This document shows, one piece after another, positions 8,533-17,354 of a stretch of 64,000 nt of DNA (the stretch's first letter is position 1; the number at the start of each line of letters is the position of its first letter). The notes under the pieces were generated by a model. It was not told the DNA's origin, ran no database searches, and saw only the letters and a list, made by a program, of their open reading frames with translations. Made by a program: the position numbers and the translations under genes. This DNA is from Erythrobacter sanguineus (lineage in GTDB: Bacteria; Pseudomonadota; Alphaproteobacteria; Sphingomonadales; Sphingomonadaceae), in NCBI GenBank assembly GCA_945878845.1, contig CAMCUB010000017.1:1-64000 (forward strand). Direction: 5' to 3'.

Positions 8533-8942
8533 AGCTCGCGCGGGGGCCACGACCGCTGGCGATCCGCGTCTTTGCCGCCGCCTTTCTTGCCGCGGCGGTG
8601 CTGCGGCTGGTGCGCGGTCTCGACAATCTGGCGCTGTCGGAGGCGGTCTTCGCCGCCCACATGCCCTGGGTATCGTGGAACCGCGACTGGACCATCGTCA
8701 CCCTCTCGGCCGAGTTCACCATCGCGCTGATCCCGCTCGTGTGGATCTACCTCTTCGCCGCCCCCTTCGCGCGCTGGCTGGTGCTGGGCTTCGGCGCGCT
8801 GCGGCTCGCTTTCCTCGATCCTGCCGCACTGATCGGCGCGGTGCTGGTCGCGGTCGCTATGGCGAGCCTCCTGACTCCGAGTGCCGCCCGCTGGTTCGCC
8901 CGCAAGCCTGTACAGGAGGATGGCCCTGCTGTCTTCGAATAG
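8529..8942 (+). CDS. small membrane protein
   Basis: A 137-residue hydrophobic protein with about three or four membrane segments (roughly 12-30, 62-85, 90-115). The ATG overlaps the nadC stop by 4 bp, so it is translationally coupled to nadC. I do not recognise a family. The neighbourhood gives no clear function; the coupling to an NAD gene may be incidental. Confidence 0.7.
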   Translation: MKLARGPRPLAIRVFAAAFLAAAVLRLVRGLDNLALSEAVFAAHMPWVSWNRDWTIVTLSAEFTIALIPLVWIYLFAAPFARWLVLGFGALRLAFLDPAALIGAVLVAVAMASLLTPSAARWFARKPVQEDGPAVFE

Positions 8943-8949
8943 CCTCCCC

Positions 8950-9750
8950 ATGCCCACGCACTTCTCTCGTCGTCGCGAGGGGCGAAGCCCAGTGGCGATC
9001 CATGGCCAGTCCTTGCGGCTGAGCGCGTCGATCCATGGATTGCCGCGTCGCCTTCGGCTCCTCGCAATGACGATGCTGATGGGAGCCGGTGCAGCCACTG
9101 CCCACGCGCAGGCCTACCAGTGCCGCGTGCCACAAGCCGTTGCGGTGCCCAAAGTCACCCCCGACGGCCCGCCGCGCTCGATGCCCGTCGCCGGCTACAC
9201 CCTCGCGCTCAGTTGGAGCCCCGAGTTCTGCCGCACCCGCGCGGACGACCGTGCCCAAGCGATGCAATGCGGCGGGCGCAGCGGCAGCTTCGGGCTCGTC
9301 GTCCATGGACTGTGGCCTGAGGGCGCCAAGGGCTACCCGCAGTGGTGCGGGGCCAAACGCGCGCTCACGCCTGCGCAGGTGCGCGGCGCGATGTGCCTGA
9401 TGCCGTCGGAGCGCCTCGTCGCGCGGCAATGGGCCAAGCACGGCAGCTGCATGGTCCCTGATCCCGGCGCCTATCTCAAGGTCACGCGCATCCTGTTCGA
9501 GGGCGTGCGCCTGCCCGATTACGACCGCATCGCGCGCGAGGAGGGCCTCACCGCCGGCCGCATCCGCGCCGCCTTCGTCGATGCCAACCCCGAATGGCCC
9601 GAGAGCGCGGTCGGCGTTCACCTCAACCCGCGCGGGTGGCTCGAGGAAATCCGCCTGTGCTACTCGAAGCGCTTCCGCCCCGCCCCCTGCACCGCCTCGC
9701 GGCGAGGGGCGAGGGACAGCGCCCCGGCGAAGATCTGGCGCGGGCTCTAA
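8950..9750 (+). CDS. ribonuclease T2 family protein
   Basis: Exported endoribonuclease of the T2/RNase I type, which cleaves RNA through 2',3'-cyclic phosphates. The two catalytic-site motifs are visible: FGLVVHGLWPEG (CAS1 His) and WAKHGSC (CAS2 His and Lys). Cleavage after AHA would expose the mature protein beginning QAYQC. The start is uncertain: ATG 8950 (used here), ATG 8920, or ATG 9067 inside the palindromic repeat. With 9067 the leader is only about 15 residues with no positive charge; with the upstream starts the repeat-encoded PRRLRLLAMT supplies the basic and part of the hydrophobic region. The last 4 bp overlap the convergent esterase gene. Confidence 0.88.
   Translation: MPTHFSRRREGRSPVAIHGQSLRLSASIHGLPRRLRLLAMTMLMGAGAATAHAQAYQCRVPQAVAVPKVTPDGPPRSMPVAGYTLALSWSPEFCRTRADDRAQAMQCGGRSGSFGLVVHGLWPEGAKGYPQWCGAKRALTPAQVRGAMCLMPSERLVARQWAKHGSCMVPDPGAYLKVTRILFEGVRLPDYDRIAREEGLTAGRIRAAFVDANPEWPESAVGVHLNPRGWLEEIRLCYSKRFRPAPCTASRRGARDSAPAKIWRGL
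8967..9073. repeat. palindromic repeat, family 1, copy 2, inside the RNase T2 5' region
   Basis: Left arm 8967-9005 (TCGTCGTCGCGAGGGGCG ... GCGATCCATGG) and right arm 9033-9073 (CCATGGATTGCCG ... CTCGCAATGACGA) are imperfect reverse complements and match the copy at 7531-7636. The right arm reads through as the signal-peptide start of the RNase T2 gene. Confidence 0.8.
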
Positions 9751-10727
9751 CGCGGAATATCGCGCCGCTCATAAACCGGCATCCCGCCTGCGCGCATATG
9801 CGCGTCGATGAAGGTCGCGGTCTTGTCGGCGATCGATTGGCCGTCGACCGTCAGCACGAAGAAGCCGCTGCCGTTGAAATCATGCTCACCGCCGATGATG
9901 CTGTAGAGCGTGAAGGGCACACCCACGCGCTGCGCCTGATTGGTAAGCTCGGTCGCGCGTAGGTAGGGCACGGTGCTGTCCGCCGTGCCGTGCATCACGA
10001 ACAGCGGCGGCTCGCCTGTCTCCATGTCGGCGACCCGGAAATGCCCGCCCCAGTAATCGACCGCGACCCGTACGGGCGGGCGCGGGATGGCATATTCGTC
10101 GAGGCTGTAGGCGACATGCATCACCGTGAAGGCCCCCGCCGATCCGCCCCACACCCCGAAGCGCTGCGGGTCGATGCAATAGGTCGCTGCATTGGCCTCG
10201 GCCCAGCGCAGCGCCCGGGTCGCGTCCTCGACCGCGGCGGTGAAGGCGGTGACGCGCGCGGGCGGCTCGGTCGTGTTGAGCGCTAAGAAATCGCGCTCGA
10301 ACTGCGCGAATTCGCTGCTGATCACCGGGTTGTCGCCCTGCAAGCGGTAGGAGATCGAGACGAGGTTGATCCCCCGCGCGGCCAAGGCTTGCGCGATCGT
10401 ATCGACATTGCCGCCGCGCCGGCTCCCGCCGACAAACCCGCCGCCGTGGACATAGAGCACCGTCGGGCGCGGGGCGGTGCAGGGCGCGTCGGGGCGATAG
10501 ATGTCGAGCTGGAGGGTCTTCGTGCCCCCCACCACCGCGCCGCTGCCATAGGTGAGGTTGGGCGTCTGGATGATGCCTGTTGGGGTCGGCGTCGGGGAGG
10601 GCGTAGGCGTTGGCGAAGGCGTCGGCGTGCCGCCGGTGGGCGGCGGGGCGCCACTATCCTCGCCTCCGCAGGCGGCCAGCGTGAGGGCGAGCGCTAGGGC
10701 CAGTGCGCGCGGGGATACTCGTGTCAT
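9747..10727 (-). CDS. lipoprotein alpha/beta hydrolase (esterase)
   Basis: A 326-residue predicted outer- or inner-membrane lipoprotein: lipobox LAAC with Cys20, then a Thr-Pro/Ser-Pro linker (about 32-50), then an alpha/beta hydrolase of the hormone-sensitive-lipase/BD-FAE type. HGGGF supplies the oxyanion hole, GGSAGA holds the nucleophile Ser, and the final His is probably in GGEHDF. The substrate is unknown, a carboxyl ester being likely. The linker is encoded by an 18-bp tandem repeat. It is transcribed convergently with the RNase T2 gene with a 4-bp overlap. Confidence 0.85.
   Translation of the reverse strand: MTRVSPRALALALALTLAACGGEDSGAPPPTGGTPTPSPTPTPSPTPTPTGIIQTPNLTYGSGAVVGGTKTLQLDIYRPDAPCTAPRPTVLYVHGGGFVGGSRRGGNVDTIAQALAARGINLVSISYRLQGDNPVISSEFAQFERDFLALNTTEPPARVTAFTAAVEDATRALRWAEANAATYCIDPQRFGVWGGSAGAFTVMHVAYSLDEYAIPRPPVRVAVDYWGGHFRVADMETGEPPLFVMHGTADSTVPYLRATELTNQAQRVGVPFTLYSIIGGEHDFNGSGFFVLTVDGQSIADKTATFIDAHMRAGGMPVYERRDIPR
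10585..10628. repeat. 18-bp tandem repeat encoding a Pro-Thr linker
   Basis: Two 18-bp units (10585-10602 and 10603-10620) and 8 bp of a third, differing at a few positions; on the minus strand they encode alternating Thr/Ser-Pro in the lipoprotein linker. Such minisatellites can change length by slippage. Confidence 0.6.
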
Positions 10728-10898
10728 TCCAGCCTTTGCTCCAAGCCTGCGCCTGCCCTGCCCCTGAGGCGATAACGCCGCACGCGCCCAAACCCTTCGC
10801 GCCGACCTGCCCGCGCCCGTCGCGGATACTTGGCAAGCCGGGAATGCGAACCTAACCTGCCGCAGTTACGTGTAAACCTTCAGGGGAGCCCTTCGAAC

Positions 10899-11330
10899 AT
10901 GAATGCCACCAATTCCGTCTGGTCGCTCGCGCTGGGCCTGCTGTTCCTGCTGCTGGTGGTGGTCGGCGGCGGGCTGGGATCCTGCGCCGCGTACAACTCG
11001 GTGCGCGTCTGGAATGCCGAGACCGCGGGCGAGGCCGAGCTCGCGCAGGCGCGGCAGAACCGCCAGATCGCCACACTGGAGGCCGAGGCCAAGCTCGAAA
11101 GCGCCAAGCTCCTCGCTCTGGCCGAAGTCGAACGCGCCAAGGGCGTCGCCGAAGCCAACCGCATCGTCGCCGACGGGCTGGGCGGGCCGGAGGGCTATCT
11201 GCGCTACCTCTATATCGAGCACTTAGCGCAGTCGCAGGGCCAGATCATCTATGTGCCGACCGAAGGGGGCCTGCCGATCCTTGAGGCCGGGCGGCTGCGG
11301 CCGAGGCCTGCGCCCAAGGCGGAAGAATAG
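10899..11330 (+). CDS. membrane-anchored coiled-coil protein resembling an SPFH C-terminal half
   Basis: A 143-residue protein starting at ATG 10899, preceded by CAGGGGAG. One N-terminal membrane segment (about 6-30) is followed by an Ala/Glu-rich helical stretch (45-95) with KLLALAEVERAKGVAEANR, then a short C-terminal segment (YLRYLYIEHL, IIYVPTEGGLPI). This is like the C-terminal coiled-coil of stomatin/prohibitin (band 7) proteins without the SPFH domain itself. The family link is inference. It precedes, by 6 bp, the gene broken by a TAG. Confidence 0.7.
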   Translation: MNATNSVWSLALGLLFLLLVVVGGGLGSCAAYNSVRVWNAETAGEAELAQARQNRQIATLEAEAKLESAKLLALAEVERAKGVAEANRIVADGLGGPEGYLRYLYIEHLAQSQGQIIYVPTEGGLPILEAGRLRPRPAPKAEE

Positions 11331-11336
11331 GCACCC

Positions 11337-11861
11337 GTGTCCTTCGCCGATCGGCAGGCCCCGGCACAGCCGCGCCGTGGCCAGCGGATCGGGCTCGGCT
11401 GCCTTGGCGTGCTGGTGCTGCTGGTCGGCAGCTGCACTGCCATTGATTACGGCAAGCGCTATGCCTCGTGGGCGCGGCTCGACAAGGCCCGGGTTCTCGC
11501 CGCTGCGGGCGACTATGTGCGCGACCACGCGCCCGGGCAGTAGGTGTGCCTCTACCGCGTGGCCTGCGACGAGCGGCGGGCGCGGCTGGTGCTGGTGGAG
11601 GATGTCGCGGCGCTGGACGTCGCGGCTGTCCGCCAGATCGCATGGGACCGGCGCTTCGGCGACACCTGTCCGGGGTATACGGCCAACTTGGGGCTCGCCG
11701 TGGCCGAAGTCGGGCCTCCCGTCCGCGAGGAGGTTCGGGAGGCGGCGTGGTCGTTCTACGCGGACCGCTTTGTGCCGACTGTGCGCAGCAACGGGGCGCC
11801 GTTGTCCTTCAGCGAGCAGCCGGTCGAACCCTGCACGCCCGAATACGCTATCGCCGGTTAG
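11337..11861 (+). pseudogene. membrane-anchored hypothetical gene interrupted by an in-frame TAG
   Basis: The reading frame from GTG 11337 encodes a one-segment membrane anchor (about 18-35) and 68 residues to a TAG at 11541-11543. The same frame continues without another stop to 11861 and gives 105 further residues with ordinary composition and codon use. No ribosome site precedes the GTG at 11544. The simplest reading is one gene of about 174 codons with a nonsense change or a sequencing error at 11541; two separate genes are less likely. The family is not recognised. The 3' end overlaps tadA by 4 bp. Confidence 0.6.
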
Positions 11862-12313
11862 CGTCGTTCCCGGAAGAACCCTCTCAGCATATCCGCCGCC
11901 TCGGCCTCCCCGATCCCCGTGTAGACTTCGGGGCGGTGCAAGGCTTGGGGCTGGTCGAACACCCGCGCGCCGTGTTCGACCGCGCCGCCCTTGGGGTCGC
12001 TCGCGGCGTAGTAGAGCCGCGCGATCCGGGCGTGCTGGATCGCGCCTGCGCACATCGCGCAAGGCTCAAGCGTGACCCACAGCTCGCAGCCGGTCAGGCG
12101 CTCGTCGCCCAGCACCGCAGCGGCGCGGCGGATTGCGAGGATTTCGGCGTGGGCGGTGGGGTCATGGTCGGCGCGGGGAGAATTGTGCGCCTCGGCGATC
12201 ACTGCGCCGTCCTTCACGACAACCGCGCCGATCGGCACTTCGCCCGCCTCGGCGGCCGCGCGCGCGGCGGCGAGCGCGCGGGGCATGAAGCTGCGGAAAT
12301 CGCCCGCGCTCAT
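11858..12313 (-). CDS. tadA: tRNA adenosine(34) deaminase
   Basis: A 151-residue zinc deaminase that converts A34 to inosine in the anticodon of tRNA-Arg(ACG). The catalytic HAE (HAEILAI) and the second zinc motif PCAMC are both present, together with the TadA signature (KGGAVEHG). Length is normal for the family. Start ATG 12313 gives [10 protein letters not shown] and the family's usual N-terminus. It is the first gene after a small lipoprotein gene on the same strand, 21 bp away. Confidence 0.96.
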   Translation of the reverse strand: MSAGDFRSFMPRALAAARAAAEAGEVPIGAVVVKDGAVIAEAHNSPRADHDPTAHAEILAIRRAAAVLGDERLTGCELWVTLEPCAMCAGAIQHARIARLYYAASDPKGGAVEHGARVFDQPQALHRPEVYTGIGEAEAADMLRGFFRERR

Positions 12314-12334
12314 GCCCCGCGCGCCTGCTGCGGG

Positions 12335-12580
12335 TTATTCCTCGTCGCCGGTGACCGGCGTCCCTTCGGCATCGGGCGTTTTGACATCGACAGTGGGGAC
12401 CTCGATCGTCTTCTTCTCTGTGCCGATCTCGACCTCGACGGGCTCGACGTCATATTCGGGCAGCTGGCCGCCCTTGACCTCGACCTCGGGCAGCTCGGCT
12501 TCCTTGGTCTGGTCGACATCGCACGCGGCAAGGCCGATTGCAAAGGGGGCGAAGAGGGTGGTGATGATGATGCGCTTCAT
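12335..12580 (-). CDS. small acidic lipoprotein
   Basis: An 81-residue protein starting at ATG 12580. The leader [10 protein letters not shown] leads to lipobox LAAC (Cys20). The mature part is acidic, with a repeated Val-Glu/Asp alternation ([24 protein letters not shown]). No known domain was recognised. It precedes tadA by 21 bp and diverges from rpmB. Confidence 0.8.
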   Translation of the reverse strand: MKRIIITTLFAPFAIGLAACDVDQTKEAELPEVEVKGGQLPEYDVEPVEVEIGTEKKTIEVPTVDVKTPDAEGTPVTGDEE

Positions 12581-12737
12581 GGTCTGTGGTCTCCTGTGCG
12601 CCTGATCACGCGGGCGGCGCCCCCGCCCCGCCCTTGCGTGTGGGTCGGATGCCGAATGCAGGGGACGCGCGGCTTGGGAGCCATTACATGGGTTACCCAC
12701 ATGCGCGCTCCGGGGTGCGGGGCAGCACGCAAGCTGC

Positions 12738-12766
12738 TTGACGATTCGCCCCTTGGCAGTTATGCG
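12738..12766 (+). promoter_or_regulatory. predicted sigma70-type promoter of rpmB
   Basis: A -35 box TTGACG (12738-12743), a 17-bp spacer and a -10 box TATGCG (12761-12766) lie about 60 bp before the rpmB start. Position and spacing are good; the -10 is imperfect. Confidence 0.55.
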
Positions 12767-12826
12767 CGCCGCTTTCCTTGTCCGGGTCCGTGCCCGGAAC
12801 CCGATTTTTACGAGAAGAGACACACC

Positions 12827-13114
12827 ATGGCTCGCATCTGCGAACTGACCGGCAAGGGCCGCATGACCGGCAACAATGTCAGCCACGCCAACAACAAGAC
12901 CAAGCGCGTGTTCCTGCCCAACCTGCAGAACGTGACGCTGATGAGCGAGAAGCTCGATCGCAGCTTCAAGTTCCGCGTCTCGACCCACGGGCTGCGCTCG
13001 GTCGAGCACAATGGCGGGCTCGACAACTGGCTGCTCAAGACCAGCGACGAAAAGCTTTCGACCAACGCGCTGAAGGTGAAGCGCGAGCTGGTGAAGGCTC
13101 AGGCCGCGGCCTAA
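12827..13114 (+). CDS. rpmB: 50S ribosomal protein L28
   Basis: A 95-residue ribosomal protein beginning [20 protein letters not shown], the standard alphaproteobacterial L28 N-terminus, with the conserved [13 protein letters not shown] segment. It is a monocistronic unit: it has its own promoter (12738-12766), a ribosome site around GAGAAGAGA, and an intrinsic terminator 36 bp after the stop. Much longer readings that start upstream in this frame are artefacts. Confidence 0.98.
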   Translation: MARICELTGKGRMTGNNVSHANNKTKRVFLPNLQNVTLMSEKLDRSFKFRVSTHGLRSVEHNGGLDNWLLKTSDEKLSTNALKVKRELVKAQAAA

Positions 13115-13148
13115 TTCACGCCGGTCCTGCGGGACCGAAGCGAAACGA

Positions 13149-14147
13149 TCAGGCGCCCGGGCTTCCCGGGCGCCTTTCGTTTGGCTGGCGCGAGGATGCG
13201 GGGCGCGGATCGAAGATCAGCTTCACCAGCAAGGTGCGCTGCATCAGCGACAGGTTGTCGTCGGAGATCACCCACACATCGACCCGCCCGTCCGCGCGGG
13301 GCCGCAGGGCGAGCCCTTCGTAATTCTCGCGCGGGATAGCGCTGTCGAGCGATAGCACCTGCTGCGGGGCAAACTCCCCGCCGGGACGCGGCACCGGGCC
13401 GATCGCCAGCAGGCAGGTGAAGGCCGGATAGGCAAAGGCGACATCGCGCATCAGCACCAGCAGCCGCCCGTCGGGCAGCTGGACGACGTCGGTGACCGAG
13501 TACCCCGGCGCGGGATTGCGGAAGGCGAATCGTTGCAGCGGAGCGCCCTCGACCGGATCGGAGGGGAACATCACGCCCTCGCGATTGCCTTCGGGCAGGA
13601 TCAGGAACCGCCCGTCTGCCAGCCGCACCATCGCTTCGGCACCCGAATTGTCGCTCCAGTCGACCTCGCCGGTCAGCTCACGCTTGCCGCGGAGCTGGCT
13701 CGACCGCGAGAAGCGGTGGATGGTATGCTTGTTCTCATAGCCCAGCCAATAGGTCGCGGTTTGCGGATCACGGGTGGCGGATTCGATGTCCCACAGGAAG
13801 TTGGCATCCTCCGGAGCGACCGGCTGGCGGTTGATGCGCGGGGCAGGGCCGGGCTCATCAGGCTCGGTCAGCGTGATCCGCGAGGCGCGATCCGAAAAGG
13901 CGTGCAGGCGGTTGCCCTGCAGCGGCAGCAGCGCCGAATAGCCGCCGAATAGCAGGCCTTTCGCCTTGTAGTGCCACACGCCTTCGACCTGCCAGTCGGG
14001 CGAGCCGGTGGGGCCGGCGCCCTGCACCTGGGTGACCGCGACATTCTGCGGAGGCTTGTTGGAAAGCGTGGTGCGCACCCACGTCCCGGGCGCGCAGAGC
14101 ACGGCAACGGCCAGCGCCGCGAGCAGCCGCCTTTTGCCTCGCATCAC
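13149..14147 (-). CDS. esterase-like phytase family protein
   Basis: A 332-residue exported protein. An N-terminal hydrophobic leader (about 8-25) is followed by a six-bladed beta-propeller-type sequence with Phytase-like (PF13449) hallmarks: FGGYSALL near residue 68, WDIESATRD, DNSGAEAMVRLADGRFL and NYEGLALR near the end. The family is annotated as 3-phytase/esterase-like, but substrates are poorly known. The start may be GTG 14147 or ATG 14144. It follows the DUF2093 gene by 6 bp, so it is probably cotranscribed with xseA-DUF2093. Confidence 0.82.
   Translation of the reverse strand: MMRGKRRLLAALAVAVLCAPGTWVRTTLSNKPPQNVAVTQVQGAGPTGSPDWQVEGVWHYKAKGLLFGGYSALLPLQGNRLHAFSDRASRITLTEPDEPGPAPRINRQPVAPEDANFLWDIESATRDPQTATYWLGYENKHTIHRFSRSSQLRGKRELTGEVDWSDNSGAEAMVRLADGRFLILPEGNREGVMFPSDPVEGAPLQRFAFRNPAPGYSVTDVVQLPDGRLLVLMRDVAFAYPAFTCLLAIGPVPRPGGEFAPQQVLSLDSAIPRENYEGLALRPRADGRVDVWVISDDNLSLMQRTLLVKLIFDPRPASSRQPNERRPGSPGA
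13151..13182 (+). terminator. intrinsic terminator of rpmB
   Basis: An 11-bp perfect stem, AGGCGCCCGGG (13151-13161), loop CTT, CCCGGGCGCCT (13165-13175), followed by TTCGTTT. It overlaps the stop codon of the convergent phytase-like gene, so the DNA may serve both strands. Confidence 0.85.
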
Positions 14148-14153
14148 CCCGGG

Positions 14154-14366
14154 TCAGCTGGCCGGAGGCATGCCGAGCAGGCGCCGCGTCGCGATCTTGC
14201 ACGAGGCATAGGCCTCCTGCCGCTCGGCGCTCCAGTACCGCAGTTCGGCGAGCGCGATCGCCTCGCCCGTGACCGCGCACAGCACATGGCTCCCCGGCCG
14301 CAGCACGCGGAAGCTGGAGGGTCCGTAATAGAGCTTGGCGACCTTGTCGGCGGGAGTCATCAGCAT
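14154..14366 (-). CDS. DUF2093 domain protein
   Basis: A 70-residue protein with the DUF2093 signature: FRVLRPGSHVLCAVTGEAI followed by LAELRYWSAERQEAYAS. This small family is found in Alphaproteobacteria and often sits beside xseA, as here (24 bp after the xseA stop). The conserved Cys and aromatic residues hint at a small structural domain; no biochemical role is known to me. Confidence 0.9.
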   Translation of the reverse strand: MLMTPADKVAKLYYGPSSFRVLRPGSHVLCAVTGEAIALAELRYWSAERQEAYASCKIATRRLLGMPPAS

Positions 14367-14390
14367 GGCGCCCCTGATAGCACTGCCGGG

Positions 14391-15866
14391 CTAACCGAAC
14401 AAATCATCTTGGGCCGCCGAAGGTGATGATTTTGCGGGTTTGCGCGGGGGCGGCGCGGGCGCGGGTGGCGAAGGCGGCGCGCCCTCGGGGATCGCGGCAA
14501 GCGCGCCGTCGCGGAATTGCAGCAGGAGGCGCGCCTCACCTGCGGCTTCGGCGCGGGTGGTCAGCGCGCGGCCTGAAGCATCGCGGATGATCGCGTAGCC
14601 GCGCTCCAGCGGCTTTTCGGGGTGGAGCTGGCTCATCACCCGGGTCAGGGCGGCAAGACGCTGGGTGCCCTCGCGCAAGGGGCGCTCGATCAGCGCGGGC
14701 GAGAGGCGCGCGCGGTCGAGCCGGCGCCGGGCCTCGCTCGCGGTGCGCGCCAGCAGGCTGGGGGACAGGCGCGCCGCCGCCCCCGCCAGCCGCTCGCGCC
14801 CCATGGCCGAGCGGTCGCCAAGCGCGCGGCGCAGGCGCTCTGCAAGGTCGTCGAGGCGCTGCGTCTGGGGGGCGAGCAGGTTCTCGGGGCGCGGCAGCAG
14901 CCGGGCGCGGGCGGCAAGGCGCTCGCGGCCAAGCTCGACCGGGCGGTACACCGCGCGGCGCTGGCGGGCGGCGAGATCGGTGAGGGTGAAGGCGAGGTCG
15001 GCGCGCACCGGCACCGCCATTTCGGCAGCGGCGGTGGGGGTGGGCGCGCGGCGGTCTGCGGCGTAGTCGGCGAGCGTGGTGTCGGTTTCGTGGCCGACCG
15101 CCGAAATCACGGGAATCGAGCATTCGGCGATGGCGCGCACCACCACTTCCTCGTTGAAGCTCCACAGGTCCTCGATCGACCCGCCCCCGCGCGCGACGAT
15201 GACGATGTCGGGGCGCGGGATAGGGCCACCGGGCTGAAGCGCGCTGAACCCGCGCACGGCGGCAGCGACCTGGTCTGCCGCGCCCTGCCCCTGCACCAGC
15301 ACCGGCCAGACGATGACGTGGCTGGGGAAGCGGTCGGCGAGCCGGTGGAGGATGTCGCGGATCACAGCGCCGGTGGGCGAGGTCACCACACCGATCACCT
15401 GCGGCAGGAAGGGCAGGCGGCGCTTGCGGCCAGCGTCGAACAGGCCTTCGGCGGCCAGCCGCGCGCGGGTCTTCTCCAGCAGCGCCAGCAGCGCGCCCTC
15501 GCCCGCCAGCTCGAGCGAATCGATCACGATCTGGTATTTCGAGCGCCCCGGATAGGTGGTGAGCTTGCCGGTGGCGATCACCTCCAGCCCGTCCTCGGCG
15601 CGGAAGTTGAGGCGGGCGGCGTTGCCCTTCCACATGACGCCGTCGATTACCGCGCCCTCGTCCTTGAGGGCGCAGTAGAAATGCCCCGAGGCGGCGCGCT
15701 TCACCCCCGACAATTCGCCGCGCAGCCGCACGAAGCCGAAACGGTCCTCGACCGTGCGCTTCAGCAGCGCGGATATCTCGCTGATGGTGAGCGGCTGGGC
15801 GTTGTCGCCCTGACGCTCACGGGCTACGAGCCCCGCATCATCATCACCGGTCGGCGGAGGCGCCAT
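14391..15866 (-). CDS. xseA: exodeoxyribonuclease VII large subunit
   Basis: A 491-residue large subunit of exonuclease VII, which degrades single-stranded DNA with XseB. Order: OB-fold (about 25-130; [19 protein letters not shown]), catalytic core (about 145-360; [46 protein letters not shown]), then a coiled-coil C-terminus. The basic Pro-rich tail ends [12 protein letters not shown]. The ATG at 15866-15864 overlaps the divergent purD ATG in the shared string CATG. xseB is not in the window. Confidence 0.96.
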   Translation of the reverse strand: MAPPPTGDDDAGLVARERQGDNAQPLTISEISALLKRTVEDRFGFVRLRGELSGVKRAASGHFYCALKDEGAVIDGVMWKGNAARLNFRAEDGLEVIATGKLTTYPGRSKYQIVIDSLELAGEGALLALLEKTRARLAAEGLFDAGRKRRLPFLPQVIGVVTSPTGAVIRDILHRLADRFPSHVIVWPVLVQGQGAADQVAAAVRGFSALQPGGPIPRPDIVIVARGGGSIEDLWSFNEEVVVRAIAECSIPVISAVGHETDTTLADYAADRRAPTPTAAAEMAVPVRADLAFTLTDLAARQRRAVYRPVELGRERLAARARLLPRPENLLAPQTQRLDDLAERLRRALGDRSAMGRERLAGAAARLSPSLLARTASEARRRLDRARLSPALIERPLREGTQRLAALTRVMSQLHPEKPLERGYAIIRDASGRALTTRAEAAGEARLLLQFRDGALAAIPEGAPPSPPAPAPPPRKPAKSSPSAAQDDLFG

Positions 15867-17139
15867 GAATATCCTGCTTCTTGGTTCGGGAGGCCGCGAA
15901 CATGCGCTGGCCTGGAAGCTGGCGCAATCCCCGAGCCTTGCCTATCTCTACGCCGCCCCCGGAAATCCCGGCATCGCCGAGGAGGCCGAGGTGGTGGCGC
16001 TTGAGGCGACCGACCACGGCGCGGTGATCGCCTTCTGTGCGGAGAAGCAGATCGGCCTCGTGGTGATCGGCCCCGAGGCGCCGCTGGTGGACGGGCTGTC
16101 CGATGCCTTGCGCGCTGTGGGCGTGCCGGTGTTCGGCCCCTCGCAGGCCGCCGCGCAGCTGGAGGGCTCGAAGGGCTTCACCAAGGATTTGTGTGCGCGC
16201 GCGGGCATCCCCACCGCAGGCTATGTGCGCACCTCCTCGCTGGAAGAGGCCCGCGCCGCGCTCGCCCGCTTTGCCGCGCCCTATGTGCTCAAGGCCGATG
16301 GGCTGGCGGCGGGCAAGGGCGTGGTCATCGCCGAAACGCGTCCCGAGGCAGAAGACGCGCTCGCCGACATGTTCGGCGGGGGCTTTGGGAGCGCAGGCGC
16401 ACAGGTGGTGATCGAGGAGTTCATGGAAGGCGAGGAGGCAAGCTTCTTCGCGCTCACCGACGGCACCGCGATCGTCCCCTTCGGCTCGGCGCAGGACCAC
16501 AAGCGCGTGGGCGACGGCGATGTCGGCCCCAACACCGGCGGCATGGGCGCCTACTCGCCCGCCCCGGTGCTCACGCCCGAATTGCAGGCCCGCGTGATGG
16601 CCGAGATCATCGCGCCCACGGTGCAGGCGATGCGCGAGGAGGGGAACCCCTATCAGGGCGTGCTCTTCGCGGGGCTGATGCTGACAGCGCAAGGCCCCAA
16701 GCTGATCGAATACAACGCCCGCTTCGGCGATCCCGAATGCCAGGTGCTGATGATGCGTCTCCAGAGCGATCTGGTGCCGATCCTGCTCGCCTGTGCTCAG
16801 GGAACGCTGCAGGGGGTCGAGATCGCCCTAGCCGACGCGACCGCGCTGACCGTGGTGATGGCGGCGAACGGCTACCCCGGCACGCCCGAGAAGGGCGGCG
16901 CGATTGATCTCGGGGAAGCCGAGGCCGAGGGCGCGAAGGTCTTCTACGCCGGAACCGCGCTGAAGGACGGCGCGCTGGTGGCGAACGGGGGGCGGGTGCT
17001 GAACGTCACCGCCACCGGCACAAGCGTCACCGAGGCGCAGGCCAAGGCCTATGCAGCGGTCGGCAGGGTAGAGTTCCCGAGCGGCTTCTGCCGCCGCGAC
17101 ATCGGTTGGCGCGAAGTGGCGCGTGAAGCGGGGGCGTAA
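15865..17139 (+). CDS. purD: phosphoribosylamine-glycine ligase
   Basis: A 424-residue GAR synthetase of the ATP-grasp superfamily, second step of purine synthesis. The start [19 protein letters not shown] is the classic PurD N-terminus. Further motifs are [34 protein letters not shown] and [10 protein letters not shown]. It runs divergently from xseA, whose start codon overlaps its own by two bases, so both promoters must lie inside the opposite gene's 5' coding region. A palindromic repeat follows 21 bp after the stop. Confidence 0.98.
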   Translation: MNILLLGSGGREHALAWKLAQSPSLAYLYAAPGNPGIAEEAEVVALEATDHGAVIAFCAEKQIGLVVIGPEAPLVDGLSDALRAVGVPVFGPSQAAAQLEGSKGFTKDLCARAGIPTAGYVRTSSLEEARAALARFAAPYVLKADGLAAGKGVVIAETRPEAEDALADMFGGGFGSAGAQVVIEEFMEGEEASFFALTDGTAIVPFGSAQDHKRVGDGDVGPNTGGMGAYSPAPVLTPELQARVMAEIIAPTVQAMREEGNPYQGVLFAGLMLTAQGPKLIEYNARFGDPECQVLMMRLQSDLVPILLACAQGTLQGVEIALADATALTVVMAANGYPGTPEKGGAIDLGEAEAEGAKVFYAGTALKDGALVANGGRVLNVTATGTSVTEAQAKAYAAVGRVEFPSGFCRRDIGWREVAREAGA

Positions 17140-17160
17140 CCCCCTTCTCTCGCTTTTTTC

Positions 17161-17248
17161 CGTCTTCCCGGGCTTGACCCGGGACCCCGCTTTTTCTTCT
17201 TTCAAGATCAAGAAGGCAGCGGGCCCCCGGATCACGTCCGGGGCGACG
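17161..17248. repeat. palindromic repeat, family 2, two-armed copy
   Basis: Left arm starts CGTCTTCCCGGGCTTGACCC, and the right arm ends CCCGGATCACGTCCGGGG CGACG; the two are imperfect reverse complements around a T- and A-rich centre (17191-17212). A one-armed relative lies at 37798-37834. It sits in the 215-bp gap after purD, the rest of which shows no gene. Confidence 0.75.
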
Positions 17249-17354
17249 GCTGGGGGGATGACTGCTTCAGTCTTGTTTGGGCCAAGAGCCGACGTTCGGG
17301 ATGCGACCCTGTTCCGGACGTTGCGATCTCTAAGCTGCGGTGTAGTTTAAAGAA

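Noticed and set aside
8914..8922. AGGAGG followed by ATG (8920) as start of the RNase T2 gene
   Set aside because: The ribosome site touches the ATG with no spacing, and the bases also encode the end of the upstream gene; kept only as an alternative.
11468..13114. A 548-residue reading that ends with L28
   Set aside because: It spans several genes and intergenic DNA; only the last 95 codons from ATG 12827 are rpmB.
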